In this document: in pieces, positions 1-8,666 of the stretch
Layout: each line of letters begins with the position of its first letter
Numbering within the stretch: the first letter of the stretch is position 1
Assembly: GCA_021828105.1 (NCBI GenBank)
Contig: JAKATG010000009.1
Location: 186,001 to 250,000 of the forward strand
From: Taklimakanibacter sp021828105
Lineage (GTDB): Bacteria; Pseudomonadota; Alphaproteobacteria; Rhizobiales; Aestuariivirgaceae
DNA length: 64,000 nucleotides
Direction: 5' to 3'
Notes under the pieces: generated by a model
What the model saw: the letters and a program-made list of their open reading frames with translations, nothing else
What the model was told of the DNA's origin: nothing
Databases searched by the model: none
Position numbers and translations under genes: made by a program

Positions 1-828
1 CATGGCACACCCTATCGCGGCATCGACAACCGGCCTTACGAGCGGGCGCCCAATGTCCTGCGCAAGGCGCTCAAGGCGGATCAGACCTTCATCGAGTCAT
101 GGGATTTCGATTTCGGCGGTCCCTTGCTCGGAAAGGAACACAAATATCGTCTCGCCGACCTTGGCGACCTGCCGACGCAATCGAAGCAGGCGGCGCGCAA
201 TCGCAAGATGATCGAGGACTGCACGCGCGCCGTCCTTGCCAACGGCGCCTTGCCGATCATGATCGGCGGCGATGATTCGACGCCTATTCCCTTCATCCAG
301 GCCTTTTCCGATCAGGCCCCGATCACCATCCTGCAGATCGACGCCCATATCGACTGGCGCGAGGAGCGCTATGGCGAGCCGCTCGGCTTTTCGAGCACCA
401 TGCGCCGCGCCTCCGAGATGAAGCATGTCGAGAAGATCGTCCAGGTCGGCATGCGCGGCATGGGCTCGGCGCGCGAGAAGGAAGTGCAGGACGCCGAGGC
501 CTGGGGCGCCAAGCTCATCACCGCGGCAGACATTCATGAGCGCGGCATCGGGCTGGCGCTCGACGAGATCGAAGCTGGCGCATCGCTTCTCATCACGCTC
601 GATTGCGACGCGCTCGATTGGTCGATCATGCCGGCCGTCGCCTATCCGACGACCGGTGGCCTGACCCATACGCAAGTGACGCGCCTGATCCAGGACGCCA
701 TCGCCAAGGCGAGGCTGGTCGGCTTCGACCTCATCGAATTCGTGTCCAGACGCGATCGGGACGGCATCGGCGCCTTCACCGCAGCCCGGCTCATCTGCAA
801 TGTGATCGGTAGTCTCGCCAACCGTTAG
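1..828 (+). CDS. Arginase/agmatinase-family ureohydrolase, 5' partial
   Basis: The frame is open from base 1, so the N-terminus lies outside the window; 275 residues are visible. It begins HGTPYRGIDNRPYE, the N-terminal signature of agmatinases. Metal-site motifs follow: GGDDS (visible residues 89-93, nt 265-279), DAHID (about 114-118) and TLDCD near the C-terminal third. In classic agmatinase and arginase the first motif is GGDHS and its His is a manganese ligand; here it is Asp. The family hydrolyses guanidino compounds to urea plus an amine, in the cytoplasm. The exact substrate (agmatine, guanidinobutyrate or another) cannot be read from the sequence. It is convergent with the next gene. 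Confidence 0.85.
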   Translation, partial: HGTPYRGIDNRPYERAPNVLRKALKADQTFIESWDFDFGGPLLGKEHKYRLADLGDLPTQSKQAARNRKMIEDCTRAVLANGALPIMIGGDDSTPIPFIQAFSDQAPITILQIDAHIDWREERYGEPLGFSSTMRRASEMKHVEKIVQVGMRGMGSAREKEVQDAEAWGAKLITAADIHERGIGLALDEIEAGASLLITLDCDALDWSIMPAVAYPTTGGLTHTQVTRLIQDAIAKARLVGFDLIEFVSRRDRDGIGAFTAARLICNVIGSLANR

Positions 829-929
829 AAAGTGCCGTGCGCTGCCGGGACGGCGAGGAAGAAAGTCGGGCGGGACAAACGGATACAGGGAAGATACAGG
901 GTAAAATCCCAAAACACTTGCCTTTCGTG

Positions 930-952
930 AAGGCTTTTCGAAGAAAGCCTTT
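930..952. terminator. Possible bidirectional terminator hairpin
   Basis: An 8-bp perfect stem (AAGGCTTT / AAAGCCTT) with a 6-nt loop lies in the 225-bp gap between two convergent genes. There is no clean T-run on either side, so this is a weak call. Confidence 0.3.
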
Positions 953-1053
953 GCATTTCAGAATGCTATCTGAGCTTTCTCCACAGTGAACGCAGGGAAG
1001 TTGGACACGGCAAAGTGGTCCCAACAGGGATCGGCACAATTCGCCCAGGGAGA

Positions 1054-4000
1054 TTACTCCGCCGCGATCGCCGCCGGCATTTTGGCCTTTCCGGCCCGGA
1101 AGGCGTCGAGCAGTTCGGTTTCGCGCGCCTTGGCCTGCTTGAGATGGCGCTCCTTGACATGGCCATAGCCGCGGATGCCCTCGGGCACGCCGGCGATCTC
1201 CGCGGCGAGCGCGATATTCTTCGGCGTCAGCGAGCCAAGCAGCTCATCGATGATCGCTTTATATTCACCGATCAGCGCCCGCTCGCGCCGGCGCTCATGG
1301 GTGCGGCCGAAGGGATCGAAGGCCGTGCCGCGCAGGAACTTGAACCACGCCAGGACCGTGAAGGCGCGCTTCATCCACGGACCGAACCGCATCTTGCGGG
1401 GAACGCCGGTCACCGGGTCAGTCTTGGCGAGGAGCGGCGGCGCCAGGTGGAAAGTGAGCTTGCCGCCCTTGAAGCGCTTGCCGAGCTCGGCATCGAAGCT
1501 GCCGTCGGTATAGAGCCGCGCCACTTCATACTCGTCCTTATAGGCCATCAGCTTGAACAGATAGCGCGCCACCGCGCGGGTAAGCTCCACCGATTTGGGC
1601 ACGACCTCCGCCTCGCGTTGCCTTACCTTGGCGACGAATTCCATATATTGCGCGGCATAGGCGTGGTCCTGGTAGTTGGCGAGGAAGGCTTCGCGCCGTG
1701 CCACCATCTCGTCCAGCGTCTCTTCCTTGCTTTCGCGCGGGCCTAAGATCTTCTCGACCGCGGCAAGATCATGCGCGGCGCGCCTGCCCCACAGGAAGGC
1801 GTCGAGATTCATCTTCACCGCCTGGCCGTTGAGACGGATCGCCTGCTCGATCGATTGGGCGCTGAGCGGAACGAGGCCCTTCTGATAGGCGAAGCCCAGC
1901 GTGAACAGGTTGCTCGCTATGGAGTCGCCCATGAGCGCGGTCGCGATGCGGGTCGCATCGACGAGATGTGCCGCTCCCTTCAACACCCGGCCTTCGATGC
2001 GCAGCCGCATCTCGTCGGAAGGGATCTTGAGATCGGCCTTCTGGGTGAAGGAAGCCGGCATGACCTCGGCTATATTGAGCACCGCGTGGGTGCGCTCGGG
2101 CGACGCGCCGGCCAGCACCTTCTCGCCCGCCGATGTCACGATATCGCAGCCGAGGATCAGGTCGGCGGCGCCGGCGGCGATGCGCACGGCGGCGATGTCT
2201 TCCGGCCGGTTGGCAATCTTGAGATGGCTCACCACCGCGCCGTTCTTCTGCGACAGGCCCACCATGTCGATGATGCCGGTGCCTTTGCCCTCGAGATGCG
2301 CCGCCATGCCGAGGATATGCCCGATGGTGATGACACCAGTGCCGCCGATGCCGGTCACCATGATCGACCACGGGCGGTGGAGCGGCGGCAATTTGGGATC
2401 GGCGAGGACCGGGAAGACGGCGCCGCTGCCGGGCAGGCTCTTGACGTCGAGGCCGCGGATGAGCTCACCGCCTTCGACGGTGACGAAGCTCGGACAGAAA
2501 CCTTTGACGCAGGAATAGTCCTTGTTGCAGGCCGACTGGTCGATCTGGCGCTTGCGGCCGAAGGGCGTCTCGACCGGCGCGACGGCGACGCAGTTGGATT
2601 GCACGCCGCAATCGCCGCAGCCTTCGCAGACGAGCTCATTGATGAAGACGCGCTTGTTGGGATCGGGATATTCGCCGCGCTTGCGCCGCCTGCGCTTCTC
2701 GGCGGCACAGGTCTGGTCATAGATGAGGACCGACGTCCCCTTGACGTTCATGAATTCCTTCTGCACCGCATTGAGATCGTCGCGGTGATGGAAGGTGACA
2801 TGCGCCGGGAATTGGGCGCCCGAATATTTATCGGGTTCATCCGAGACGACAGCGATGCGCTCGACACCTTCGGCGCGCACCTGCTGGGCGACGATCGGCA
2901 CACTGAGCTTGCCGTCATGCGCCTGGCCGCCGGTCATGGCGACGGCGTCATTGTAGAGGATCTTGTAGGTGATGTTGGCATCCGACGCGAGGGCGGCGCG
3001 GATGGCGAGCAGGCCCGAATGATTGTAGGTGCCGTCGCCCAGATTCTGGAAAATATGCTTGCGCTTGGAGAACGGCGCCTCGCCCACCCAGTTGGCGCCC
3101 TCGCCGCCCATTTGCGTCGAGCCATGGGTGTTGCGGGTCGGCATCGACTGGACCATCCAGTGGCAGCCTATGCCGGCATAACCGCGGGCACCCTCGGGCA
3201 GAATCGTCGATGAATTATGCGGGCAGCCGGCGCAGAAATAGGGCGTGCGCGCGAGGAGATCGGGAATGTTGCTGAGCCGGCTTTGCACGCCCTTGATCTC
3301 TTCCAGCCGTTCGGCGACCGATGGCCAATGCTTGTGGGAGAGGATGCGCTCGCCGATGGCGATGGCGATCTGGTTGGGCTCGAGCGTGCCATAGACCGGG
3401 AAGAGATTGTCGCCCTGCTCGTCCTTCTTGCCGACGATGATGGCGTGCTTGCGGTCGTTGAACAGCAACTCGCGCACATGCGTCTCGAGCAGGTCGCGCT
3501 TCTCTTCGACGCAGATGATGAGATCGAGGCCGCTTGCGAATTCATGCATGATGGCGGAATCGAGCGGCCAGATGAGGCCGATCTTGAGCAGGCGCAGGCC
3601 GATCTTCGCCGCCATGGCCTCGTCGATCCCGAGCTCGTCCAGCGCCTGGCGCGTGTCGAGATAGCTCTTGCCGACGCTGGCGATGCCGATCTTGGGATGG
3701 GGACCGCCGCGGAACACGATCTGGTTGAGGCCGTTCGCCTGCGCGAAGGCGATGGCCGCCTGGCGCTTGAAATTGTGGAGGCGCCTCTCCTGATCGTGGC
3801 GGTCGTCATTCGGCCTGATATTGAGCCCGCCGGGCGGCATCTTGAAGTTGGTCGGCAGCTTCGGGCGGATGCGATGCAGGCCCGCTTCGATGACGCCGGT
3901 CGATTCCACCGTGTCATGCAGGCACTTGACGCCGACCCAGGTGCCGGCGAAGCGCGACAGCGCCCAGCCATAGATCGAATAGTCGTAAAGCTCCTGGAGG

Positions 4001-4524
4001 CCCGCCGGATTGAGAATGGGAATCATGGCGTCGAGCAGGGCGATCTCGCTTTGATGCGGCACGGTCGAGGATTCGGCACCATGGTCGTCGCCCGCCATGA
4101 CGAGCACGCCGCCATGTTTCGAGGTGCCCGCCGCATTGGCATGGCGCAGCACGTCGCCGCTCCGGTCGACACCCGGGCCCTTGCCGTACCAGATGCTGAA
4201 GACGCCGTCATAGGCGCCCTCGCCCCACATTTCGGCCTGCTGGCTGCCCCAGACCGCGGTGGCGGCGAGGTCCTCATTGAGGCCGGGATGGAACTTGATG
4301 GCTTCGGGCTCGAGCTTGGCCTTGGCGCGCTCGAAGGCCTGGTCGACGCCGCCGACGGGCGAGCCGCGATAGCCGGTGATATAGCCCGCCGTATTGAGGC
4401 CGGCCTCGCGGTCGAGGGCCTTCTGGGCGAGCGTCGCCCGCACCATGACCTGGGGTCCCGAGATGAACACCCGGTCCTTGGTCAGGTCATATTTGTCGTC
4501 GAGCGAAACTGGTGCCTGAGTCAT
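1054..4524 (-). CDS. Indolepyruvate ferredoxin oxidoreductase family protein, fused alpha/beta form
   Basis: About 1156 residues. The N-terminal half is the thiamine-diphosphate 2-oxoacid oxidoreductase part (GYRGSPVGGVDQ near the start, FCAGCPHNSS mid-protein). A cysteine cluster (CEGCGDCGVQSNC, then CNKDYSCVKGFC) around residues 630-680 should hold iron-sulfur centres. A gamma-type domain starts at GIGGTGVITIG (about 725). Family members oxidatively decarboxylate aryl-pyruvates to acyl-CoA with ferredoxin as acceptor. No partner gene is adjacent, as expected for the single-chain form. The start at 4524 (MTQAPVSLDDKY) is chosen because the conserved region begins there; an in-frame ATG at 4545 is possible, and neither has a strong ribosome-binding site. 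Confidence 0.85.
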   Translation of the reverse strand: MTQAPVSLDDKYDLTKDRVFISGPQVMVRATLAQKALDREAGLNTAGYITGYRGSPVGGVDQAFERAKAKLEPEAIKFHPGLNEDLAATAVWGSQQAEMWGEGAYDGVFSIWYGKGPGVDRSGDVLRHANAAGTSKHGGVLVMAGDDHGAESSTVPHQSEIALLDAMIPILNPAGLQELYDYSIYGWALSRFAGTWVGVKCLHDTVESTGVIEAGLHRIRPKLPTNFKMPPGGLNIRPNDDRHDQERRLHNFKRQAAIAFAQANGLNQIVFRGGPHPKIGIASVGKSYLDTRQALDELGIDEAMAAKIGLRLLKIGLIWPLDSAIMHEFASGLDLIICVEEKRDLLETHVRELLFNDRKHAIIVGKKDEQGDNLFPVYGTLEPNQIAIAIGERILSHKHWPSVAERLEEIKGVQSRLSNIPDLLARTPYFCAGCPHNSSTILPEGARGYAGIGCHWMVQSMPTRNTHGSTQMGGEGANWVGEAPFSKRKHIFQNLGDGTYNHSGLLAIRAALASDANITYKILYNDAVAMTGGQAHDGKLSVPIVAQQVRAEGVERIAVVSDEPDKYSGAQFPAHVTFHHRDDLNAVQKEFMNVKGTSVLIYDQTCAAEKRRRRKRGEYPDPNKRVFINELVCEGCGDCGVQSNCVAVAPVETPFGRKRQIDQSACNKDYSCVKGFCPSFVTVEGGELIRGLDVKSLPGSGAVFPVLADPKLPPLHRPWSIMVTGIGGTGVITIGHILGMAAHLEGKGTGIIDMVGLSQKNGAVVSHLKIANRPEDIAAVRIAAGAADLILGCDIVTSAGEKVLAGASPERTHAVLNIAEVMPASFTQKADLKIPSDEMRLRIEGRVLKGAAHLVDATRIATALMGDSIASNLFTLGFAYQKGLVPLSAQSIEQAIRLNGQAVKMNLDAFLWGRRAAHDLAAVEKILGPRESKEETLDEMVARREAFLANYQDHAYAAQYMEFVAKVRQREAEVVPKSVELTRAVARYLFKLMAYKDEYEVARLYTDGSFDAELGKRFKGGKLTFHLAPPLLAKTDPVTGVPRKMRFGPWMKRAFTVLAWFKFLRGTAFDPFGRTHERRRERALIGEYKAIIDELLGSLTPKNIALAAEIAGVPEGIRGYGHVKERHLKQAKARETELLDAFRAGKAKMPAAIAAE

Positions 4525-4668
4525 GCCTCTGAATCTACCACTCATGGGCCCAACGACAATAAGGTAGGGATTTCAAGGCAAAAAAGAAATAGCGGCCGGA
4601 AAGCACCGCAAACATCGGCAATCTGCTATCGCCCAGACCTGCCGCGACGAAACGGACTTGCGCGGTTC

Positions 4669-4697
4669 TTGACTTGCGCCACCGGACAGGGCCTAAT
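4669..4697 (+). promoter_or_regulatory. Candidate sigma-70 promoter upstream of chrB
   Basis: TTGACT at 4669-4674 and CCTAAT at 4692-4697 are separated by 17 nt, about 80 nt upstream of the chosen chrB start, in the divergent gap after the ferredoxin oxidoreductase gene. Confidence 0.35.
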
Positions 4698-4777
4698 TGG
4701 CGCATGGGGCGAAGCGATCACCCCACAAGGCGACATGCCGAAGCATCGCGTCCTGTTCCTATTTCATGAGGACGCCC

Positions 4778-5596
4778 ATGCCATCTCCCAACACTATTGC
4801 TGTCGATAAGCTCGCCCGTCTCGTGGGCCTGCCCAAATGCCCGCATCTCATCGATGTGCGCACCGATGAGGATTTCGCCGCCGATCCGCGCCTCATCCCG
4901 GGCTCGGTCTGGCGCCCGCACCCATTGGCCGAGAGCTGGGGCAGCGAGCTCGGCGGCACGTCCGCCATCGTCATCTGCCAGAAGGGCCTCAAGCTCAGCC
5001 ACGGCACCGCCGCGTGGCTGCGCCATCTCGGCAAGGAGGCGAGCGTCCTCGAGGACGGCTTCGAGGCCTGGTTGAAATCGGGCCTGCCGCTCATCCCTGA
5101 CGCGAAGCTGCCGCGCCGCGACGGCAAAGGCCGGACCGTCTGGGTGACCCGCTCGCGGCCCAAGGTCGACCGCATCGCCTGCCCCTGGCTCATCCGCCGC
5201 TTCGTCGATCCCGACGCCGTCTTCCTCTTCGTCGCCCCGAGCGAGGTCGTCATGGTGGGTGAGCGCTTCGGCGCAACGCCTTTCGACATCGAGGACACGT
5301 TCTGGAGCCATCGCGGCGAAAAATGCACCTTCGACACGATGATCGAGGAATTCGGCCTGACGACGGAACCGCTCCTGCGCCTCGCCAGGATCGTCAGGGG
5401 GGCGGATACCGCAAGCCTCGATCTCGAGCCGGAAGCGGCGGGCCTGCTCGCGGCTTCCCTCGGCCTGTCGCGCATGTTCGCCGACGATCTGCAGCAGCTC
5501 GAAGCCGGCATGCTTGTCTATGACGCCTTCTACCGCTGGTGCCGCGACGCGACCGAGGAGACCCATAATTGGCCGACCAACAAGCCGAAGCCGTGA
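4778..5596 (+). CDS. chrB: Rhodanese-ChrB fusion, chromate resistance protein
   Basis: About 272 residues. Residues 1-100 form a rhodanese-like domain with the active-site-like loop CQKGLKLS. From VTRSRPKVDRIACPWLIRRF to the end it matches the ChrB C-terminal domain found in chromate-resistance loci. ChrB proteins are reported as chromate-responsive regulators or accessory factors of ChrA. The start at 4778 is chosen because GAGGA lies 5 nt upstream; ATGs at 4766 and further upstream lack a comparable site. It overlaps the ChrA gene by 28 nt, so the two are almost certainly translationally coupled. Confidence 0.8.
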   Translation: MPSPNTIAVDKLARLVGLPKCPHLIDVRTDEDFAADPRLIPGSVWRPHPLAESWGSELGGTSAIVICQKGLKLSHGTAAWLRHLGKEASVLEDGFEAWLKSGLPLIPDAKLPRRDGKGRTVWVTRSRPKVDRIACPWLIRRFVDPDAVFLFVAPSEVVMVGERFGATPFDIEDTFWSHRGEKCTFDTMIEEFGLTTEPLLRLARIVRGADTASLDLEPEAAGLLAASLGLSRMFADDLQQLEAGMLVYDAFYRWCRDATEETHNWPTNKPKP

Positions 5597-6873
5597 ACGG
5601 ACTTCAGGTGGAACAAGCAGGAAGGCCGAGCTTCGCCGAGACGTTCAGGACCTGGGCGGAGATCGGCCTTCTTTCCTTCGGCGGGCCGGCGGGCCAGATC
5701 GCGCTCATGCATCGCGTGCTGGTCGATGAGAAGAAATGGCTCGACGAGAAGCGCTACCTGGCGGCGCTCAATTTCTGCATGCTGCTGCCGGGCCCGGAAG
5801 CCATGCAGCTCGCGACCTATGCCGGCTGGACGCTGCATGGCTGGCGGGGCGGACTCGCGGCGGGCACGCTCTTCGTGCTGCCCGGCGCCGTGGTCGTCCT
5901 CGTTCTGTCGATGATCTATGCCGCCTTCGGCCAAGTGCCGTTCGTCGCGGCGCTTTTCTTCGGCATCAAGGCGGCGGTGCTGGCGATCGTCATCGAGGCG
6001 CTCTTGCGCGTGGCGCGGCGGGCGCTCAAATTCACGAGCGACTGGTGGATCGCCACGGCGGCCTTTGTCGCTCTTTACATCTTTCAGATTCCCTTTCCGC
6101 TGATCATCCTCATCGCCGCCCTCATCGGCTTCTTCCGCGCCACCCCGGCAACTGAGCCGGCAGCGCCGGCCGTCGCGGTCGATTGGCGCTCGACGCTCGC
6201 CACCACGGCTTTGTGGCTGGCTCTGTGGCTCGTTCCGCTGGCCCTGATCATCATGGGTTTCGGCTGGAACCATGTCTTCGCGCAAACCGCCCTATTCTTC
6301 TCGAAGCTCGCGATCGTCACTTTCGGCGGCGCCTATGCCGTCCTGAGCTACATGGCGCAGCAGGCGGTGGAGACTTTCGGCTGGCTGAAAGCAGATGAGA
6401 TGATTGATGGCCTGGGCCTTGCCGAGACGACGCCCGGTCCCTTGATCCTGGTCACCGAATTCGTGGGCTACATGGCGGGCTACCGCTTCGCCGGCGGCTT
6501 GTGGGGCGGCATCGCCGCGGCCGTCATCACTATATGGATGACCTTCGTCCCCTGCTTCCTGTGGATCATGGCGGGAGCGCCCTATATCGAGCGACTGCAG
6601 AACATGCCGCGTTTGTCAGGCGCTTTGGCCGCGGTGACAGCCGCCGTCGTCGGCGTGATCCTCAATCTGACGGTCTGGTTCGCGCTGCATGTGCTGTTCG
6701 GCACGCTAGACCGCACGCCTTTCGGCCTGGTGCCGCAATTCGAGAGCCTCGACGTCCCGGCCTTGATCCTGTCCGCCATCGCGGCCACGGCCTTGTTCGC
6801 TTTCCATCAAGGGATCTTCAGAACCTTGCTGCTCTGCTCTTTGCTCGGCGTGATCTGGAAGACCTTGTTCTGA
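5569..6873 (+). CDS. chrA: Chromate transporter ChrA
   Basis: 434 residues, the usual length of long-chain ChrA. Two homologous CHR domains are visible: the first around FGGPAGQIALMH (about residues 34-45), the second around VTFGGAYAVLSYM (about 245). Both contain the FGG motif and several hydrophobic helices, and the second half carries ETTPGPLILV. It exports chromate across the inner membrane. The start is TTG at 5569, with GAGGAG 8 nt upstream, inside the end of chrB. Confidence 0.9.
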   Translation: MADQQAEAVNGLQVEQAGRPSFAETFRTWAEIGLLSFGGPAGQIALMHRVLVDEKKWLDEKRYLAALNFCMLLPGPEAMQLATYAGWTLHGWRGGLAAGTLFVLPGAVVVLVLSMIYAAFGQVPFVAALFFGIKAAVLAIVIEALLRVARRALKFTSDWWIATAAFVALYIFQIPFPLIILIAALIGFFRATPATEPAAPAVAVDWRSTLATTALWLALWLVPLALIIMGFGWNHVFAQTALFFSKLAIVTFGGAYAVLSYMAQQAVETFGWLKADEMIDGLGLAETTPGPLILVTEFVGYMAGYRFAGGLWGGIAAAVITIWMTFVPCFLWIMAGAPYIERLQNMPRLSGALAAVTAAVVGVILNLTVWFALHVLFGTLDRTPFGLVPQFESLDVPALILSAIAATALFAFHQGIFRTLLLCSLLGVIWKTLF

Positions 6874-6940
6874 GCAGTTTCCCTTTTCACGATAGGCTAT
6901 TCACATTAAGTTCGTCGCCGATCGAGCAACGGGAGCCGTC

Positions 6941-7234
6941 ATGATCCGCCACATCGTCGTTTTCAGGCTGAAGCATCCGAAGGGATCGGCCGCTGAGAAG
7001 AAGTTTCTGGCCGATGCGACGCTGCTCGCGAGCATACCTGGCGTCGGCGCCTTCGAGCAGCTTCGCCAGGTAAGTCCCAAGAACGATTATCACTTCGGCT
7101 TCTCGATGGAGTTCACCGACCAGCAAGCCTATTCGGGCTATAACGATCATCCCGATCACGTCGCCTTCGTGCGCGACCGCTGGGTGCCAGAGGTCGAGGC
7201 TTTCCTGGAGATCGACTACGTGCCCCTCGCCTAG
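6941..7234 (+). CDS. Dabb (stress-responsive A/B barrel) family protein
   Basis: 97 residues beginning MIRHIVVFRLK, the hallmark first strand of Dabb proteins, and ending with the typical NDHPDHVAFV ... ALEIDY-like pattern (here FLEIDYVPLA). Dabb proteins are small dimeric ferredoxin-like alpha/beta barrels, some of them enzymes. A GGGAG site 6 nt before the ATG supports the start. It is convergent with the FAD oxidase gene, with one base between the genes. Substrate unknown. Confidence 0.85.
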   Translation: MIRHIVVFRLKHPKGSAAEKKFLADATLLASIPGVGAFEQLRQVSPKNDYHFGFSMEFTDQQAYSGYNDHPDHVAFVRDRWVPEVEAFLEIDYVPLA

Positions 7235-7235
7235 A

Positions 7236-8657
7236 TCATTTTAGGTCGATCCGATCGGCGCTCAGGATCACGCCGGGATTGAGCAGGTTGTGCGGATCAA
7301 AAGCTCTCTTGATGCGGCGCTCGATCTCGCGCCGGCTGGCGCTGTGCCGGCTGGCAACGGCTTCCCGCTTGGCGCGGCCGACTCCGTGCTCGGCGCTGAT
7401 CGAGCCGTTCAGCTGATCTATCAGAGCATAGAGGTCTGAGAGCAGCTCCGATCGCAGAGCCGTCTTCGAGCCTGGTGGCAAAACGAAGTTGATATGGATG
7501 TTGCCGTCGCCCACATGGCCAAAGCTCAGAACCTTTACCCCCGATCCGGACAACCGTGCCTTCGTGCTTTCCGTCCAGCCAAGAAGGCCTGGCAATTCCC
7601 GAATCGGGATGGAGACGTCGCTGCGCAGCACATAGCCGTATTTGCTTGCGGCCTCGCTTTGGCTCTCCCGCAGCCGCCACATATTGACACGCTGCGCTTC
7701 CGACACAGCGATAGCGCCATCGGCGCATAGTCCTTCGTTGAGCAGAGCTTCGAGCGCGGCCTCGACATGAGCCAGCAAACCGCTTTCGAATGTCCAGGCA
7801 ACCTCGATCAGAAGATGGAGCGGATGTGGAGCGGAGAGCGGAGACTGGACACCGCTTATTCCGCCGAGCACGTTGTCCACGCAATCCGCGGTGAGGAGCT
7901 CGAAGGCGGAGATCAGTTCGCCAAACCGGTCACCGAGGCGGCTGAACAGCGTAAGGACGTCTTCCGCCGCAGTGACGGCCAGCCACACCGTGACGGTTTC
8001 CTTCGGCCTGCTGGCCAGCTTCAAGCTGGCGGCCGTGACAACGCCCAACGTGCCTTCCGAGCCGATGAAGAGCTGCTTCAGGTCATAGCCGGTATTGTCC
8101 TTGCGCAGCGGATTGAGCATGTCGAGGACACTACCGTCGGCAAGCACGACTTCGATGCCGAGGACAAGGTCGCGCATCATCCCATAGCGCAGGACATTGA
8201 GACCGCCAGCATTGGTCGCGATGTTGCCGCCAATGCGGCAAGAGCCACCCGACCCGAGCGCAAGCGGAAACATCCGGTTCGCCTCTTCGGCGGCCGATCT
8301 CACCTTGTCGAGGATGCAGCCCGCTTCCACAATGAGGAAGCCCGCAGCCGCATCCATGGCACGGATCTTGTCGAGCCTCTCGACGGAGATAACGACCTGG
8401 CTCCCGCTCGCATCCGGAATCCCGCCATTCACCAGGCCTGTGTTGCCGGCCTGAGGAACGAGCGTGATGCCGTGCCGGGCGGCGAGCGCCACGACGCTCG
8501 CGACTTCCGCCGTCGTTCCCGGGCGAATGACCGCAGCCGCCTTGCCGGAATATTGCTGCCACACGTCGACTTCGAAGCGGCGCAAGTCATCTTCCGCCAT
8601 GAGGACGTTGCGCGGGCCGACCAGGCTCCGGCAATCTTCGAGAAACTGGCTGGACAC
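7236..8657 (-). CDS. FAD-binding oxidase, GlcD / D-2-hydroxyacid dehydrogenase family
   Basis: 473 residues. A PCMH-type FAD-binding domain covers about residues 35-215 (VPQAGNTGLVNGG, GGNIATNAGG, IGSEGTLGVVT). A C-terminal FAD-linked oxidase domain follows, including GHVGDGNIH and ISAEHGVGRAKRE. Relatives oxidise glycolate, D-lactate or D-2-hydroxyglutarate with an electron-transport acceptor. It starts at GTG (8657), 9 nt after the LVIVD gene, as last gene of the ribose-type ABC operon. An inference from position is that it oxidises the imported compound or a product of it. Confidence 0.85.
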   Translation of the reverse strand: MSSQFLEDCRSLVGPRNVLMAEDDLRRFEVDVWQQYSGKAAAVIRPGTTAEVASVVALAARHGITLVPQAGNTGLVNGGIPDASGSQVVISVERLDKIRAMDAAAGFLIVEAGCILDKVRSAAEEANRMFPLALGSGGSCRIGGNIATNAGGLNVLRYGMMRDLVLGIEVVLADGSVLDMLNPLRKDNTGYDLKQLFIGSEGTLGVVTAASLKLASRPKETVTVWLAVTAAEDVLTLFSRLGDRFGELISAFELLTADCVDNVLGGISGVQSPLSAPHPLHLLIEVAWTFESGLLAHVEAALEALLNEGLCADGAIAVSEAQRVNMWRLRESQSEAASKYGYVLRSDVSIPIRELPGLLGWTESTKARLSGSGVKVLSFGHVGDGNIHINFVLPPGSKTALRSELLSDLYALIDQLNGSISAEHGVGRAKREAVASRHSASRREIERRIKRAFDPHNLLNPGVILSADRIDLK

Positions 8658-8666
8658 CTCGCCGCT

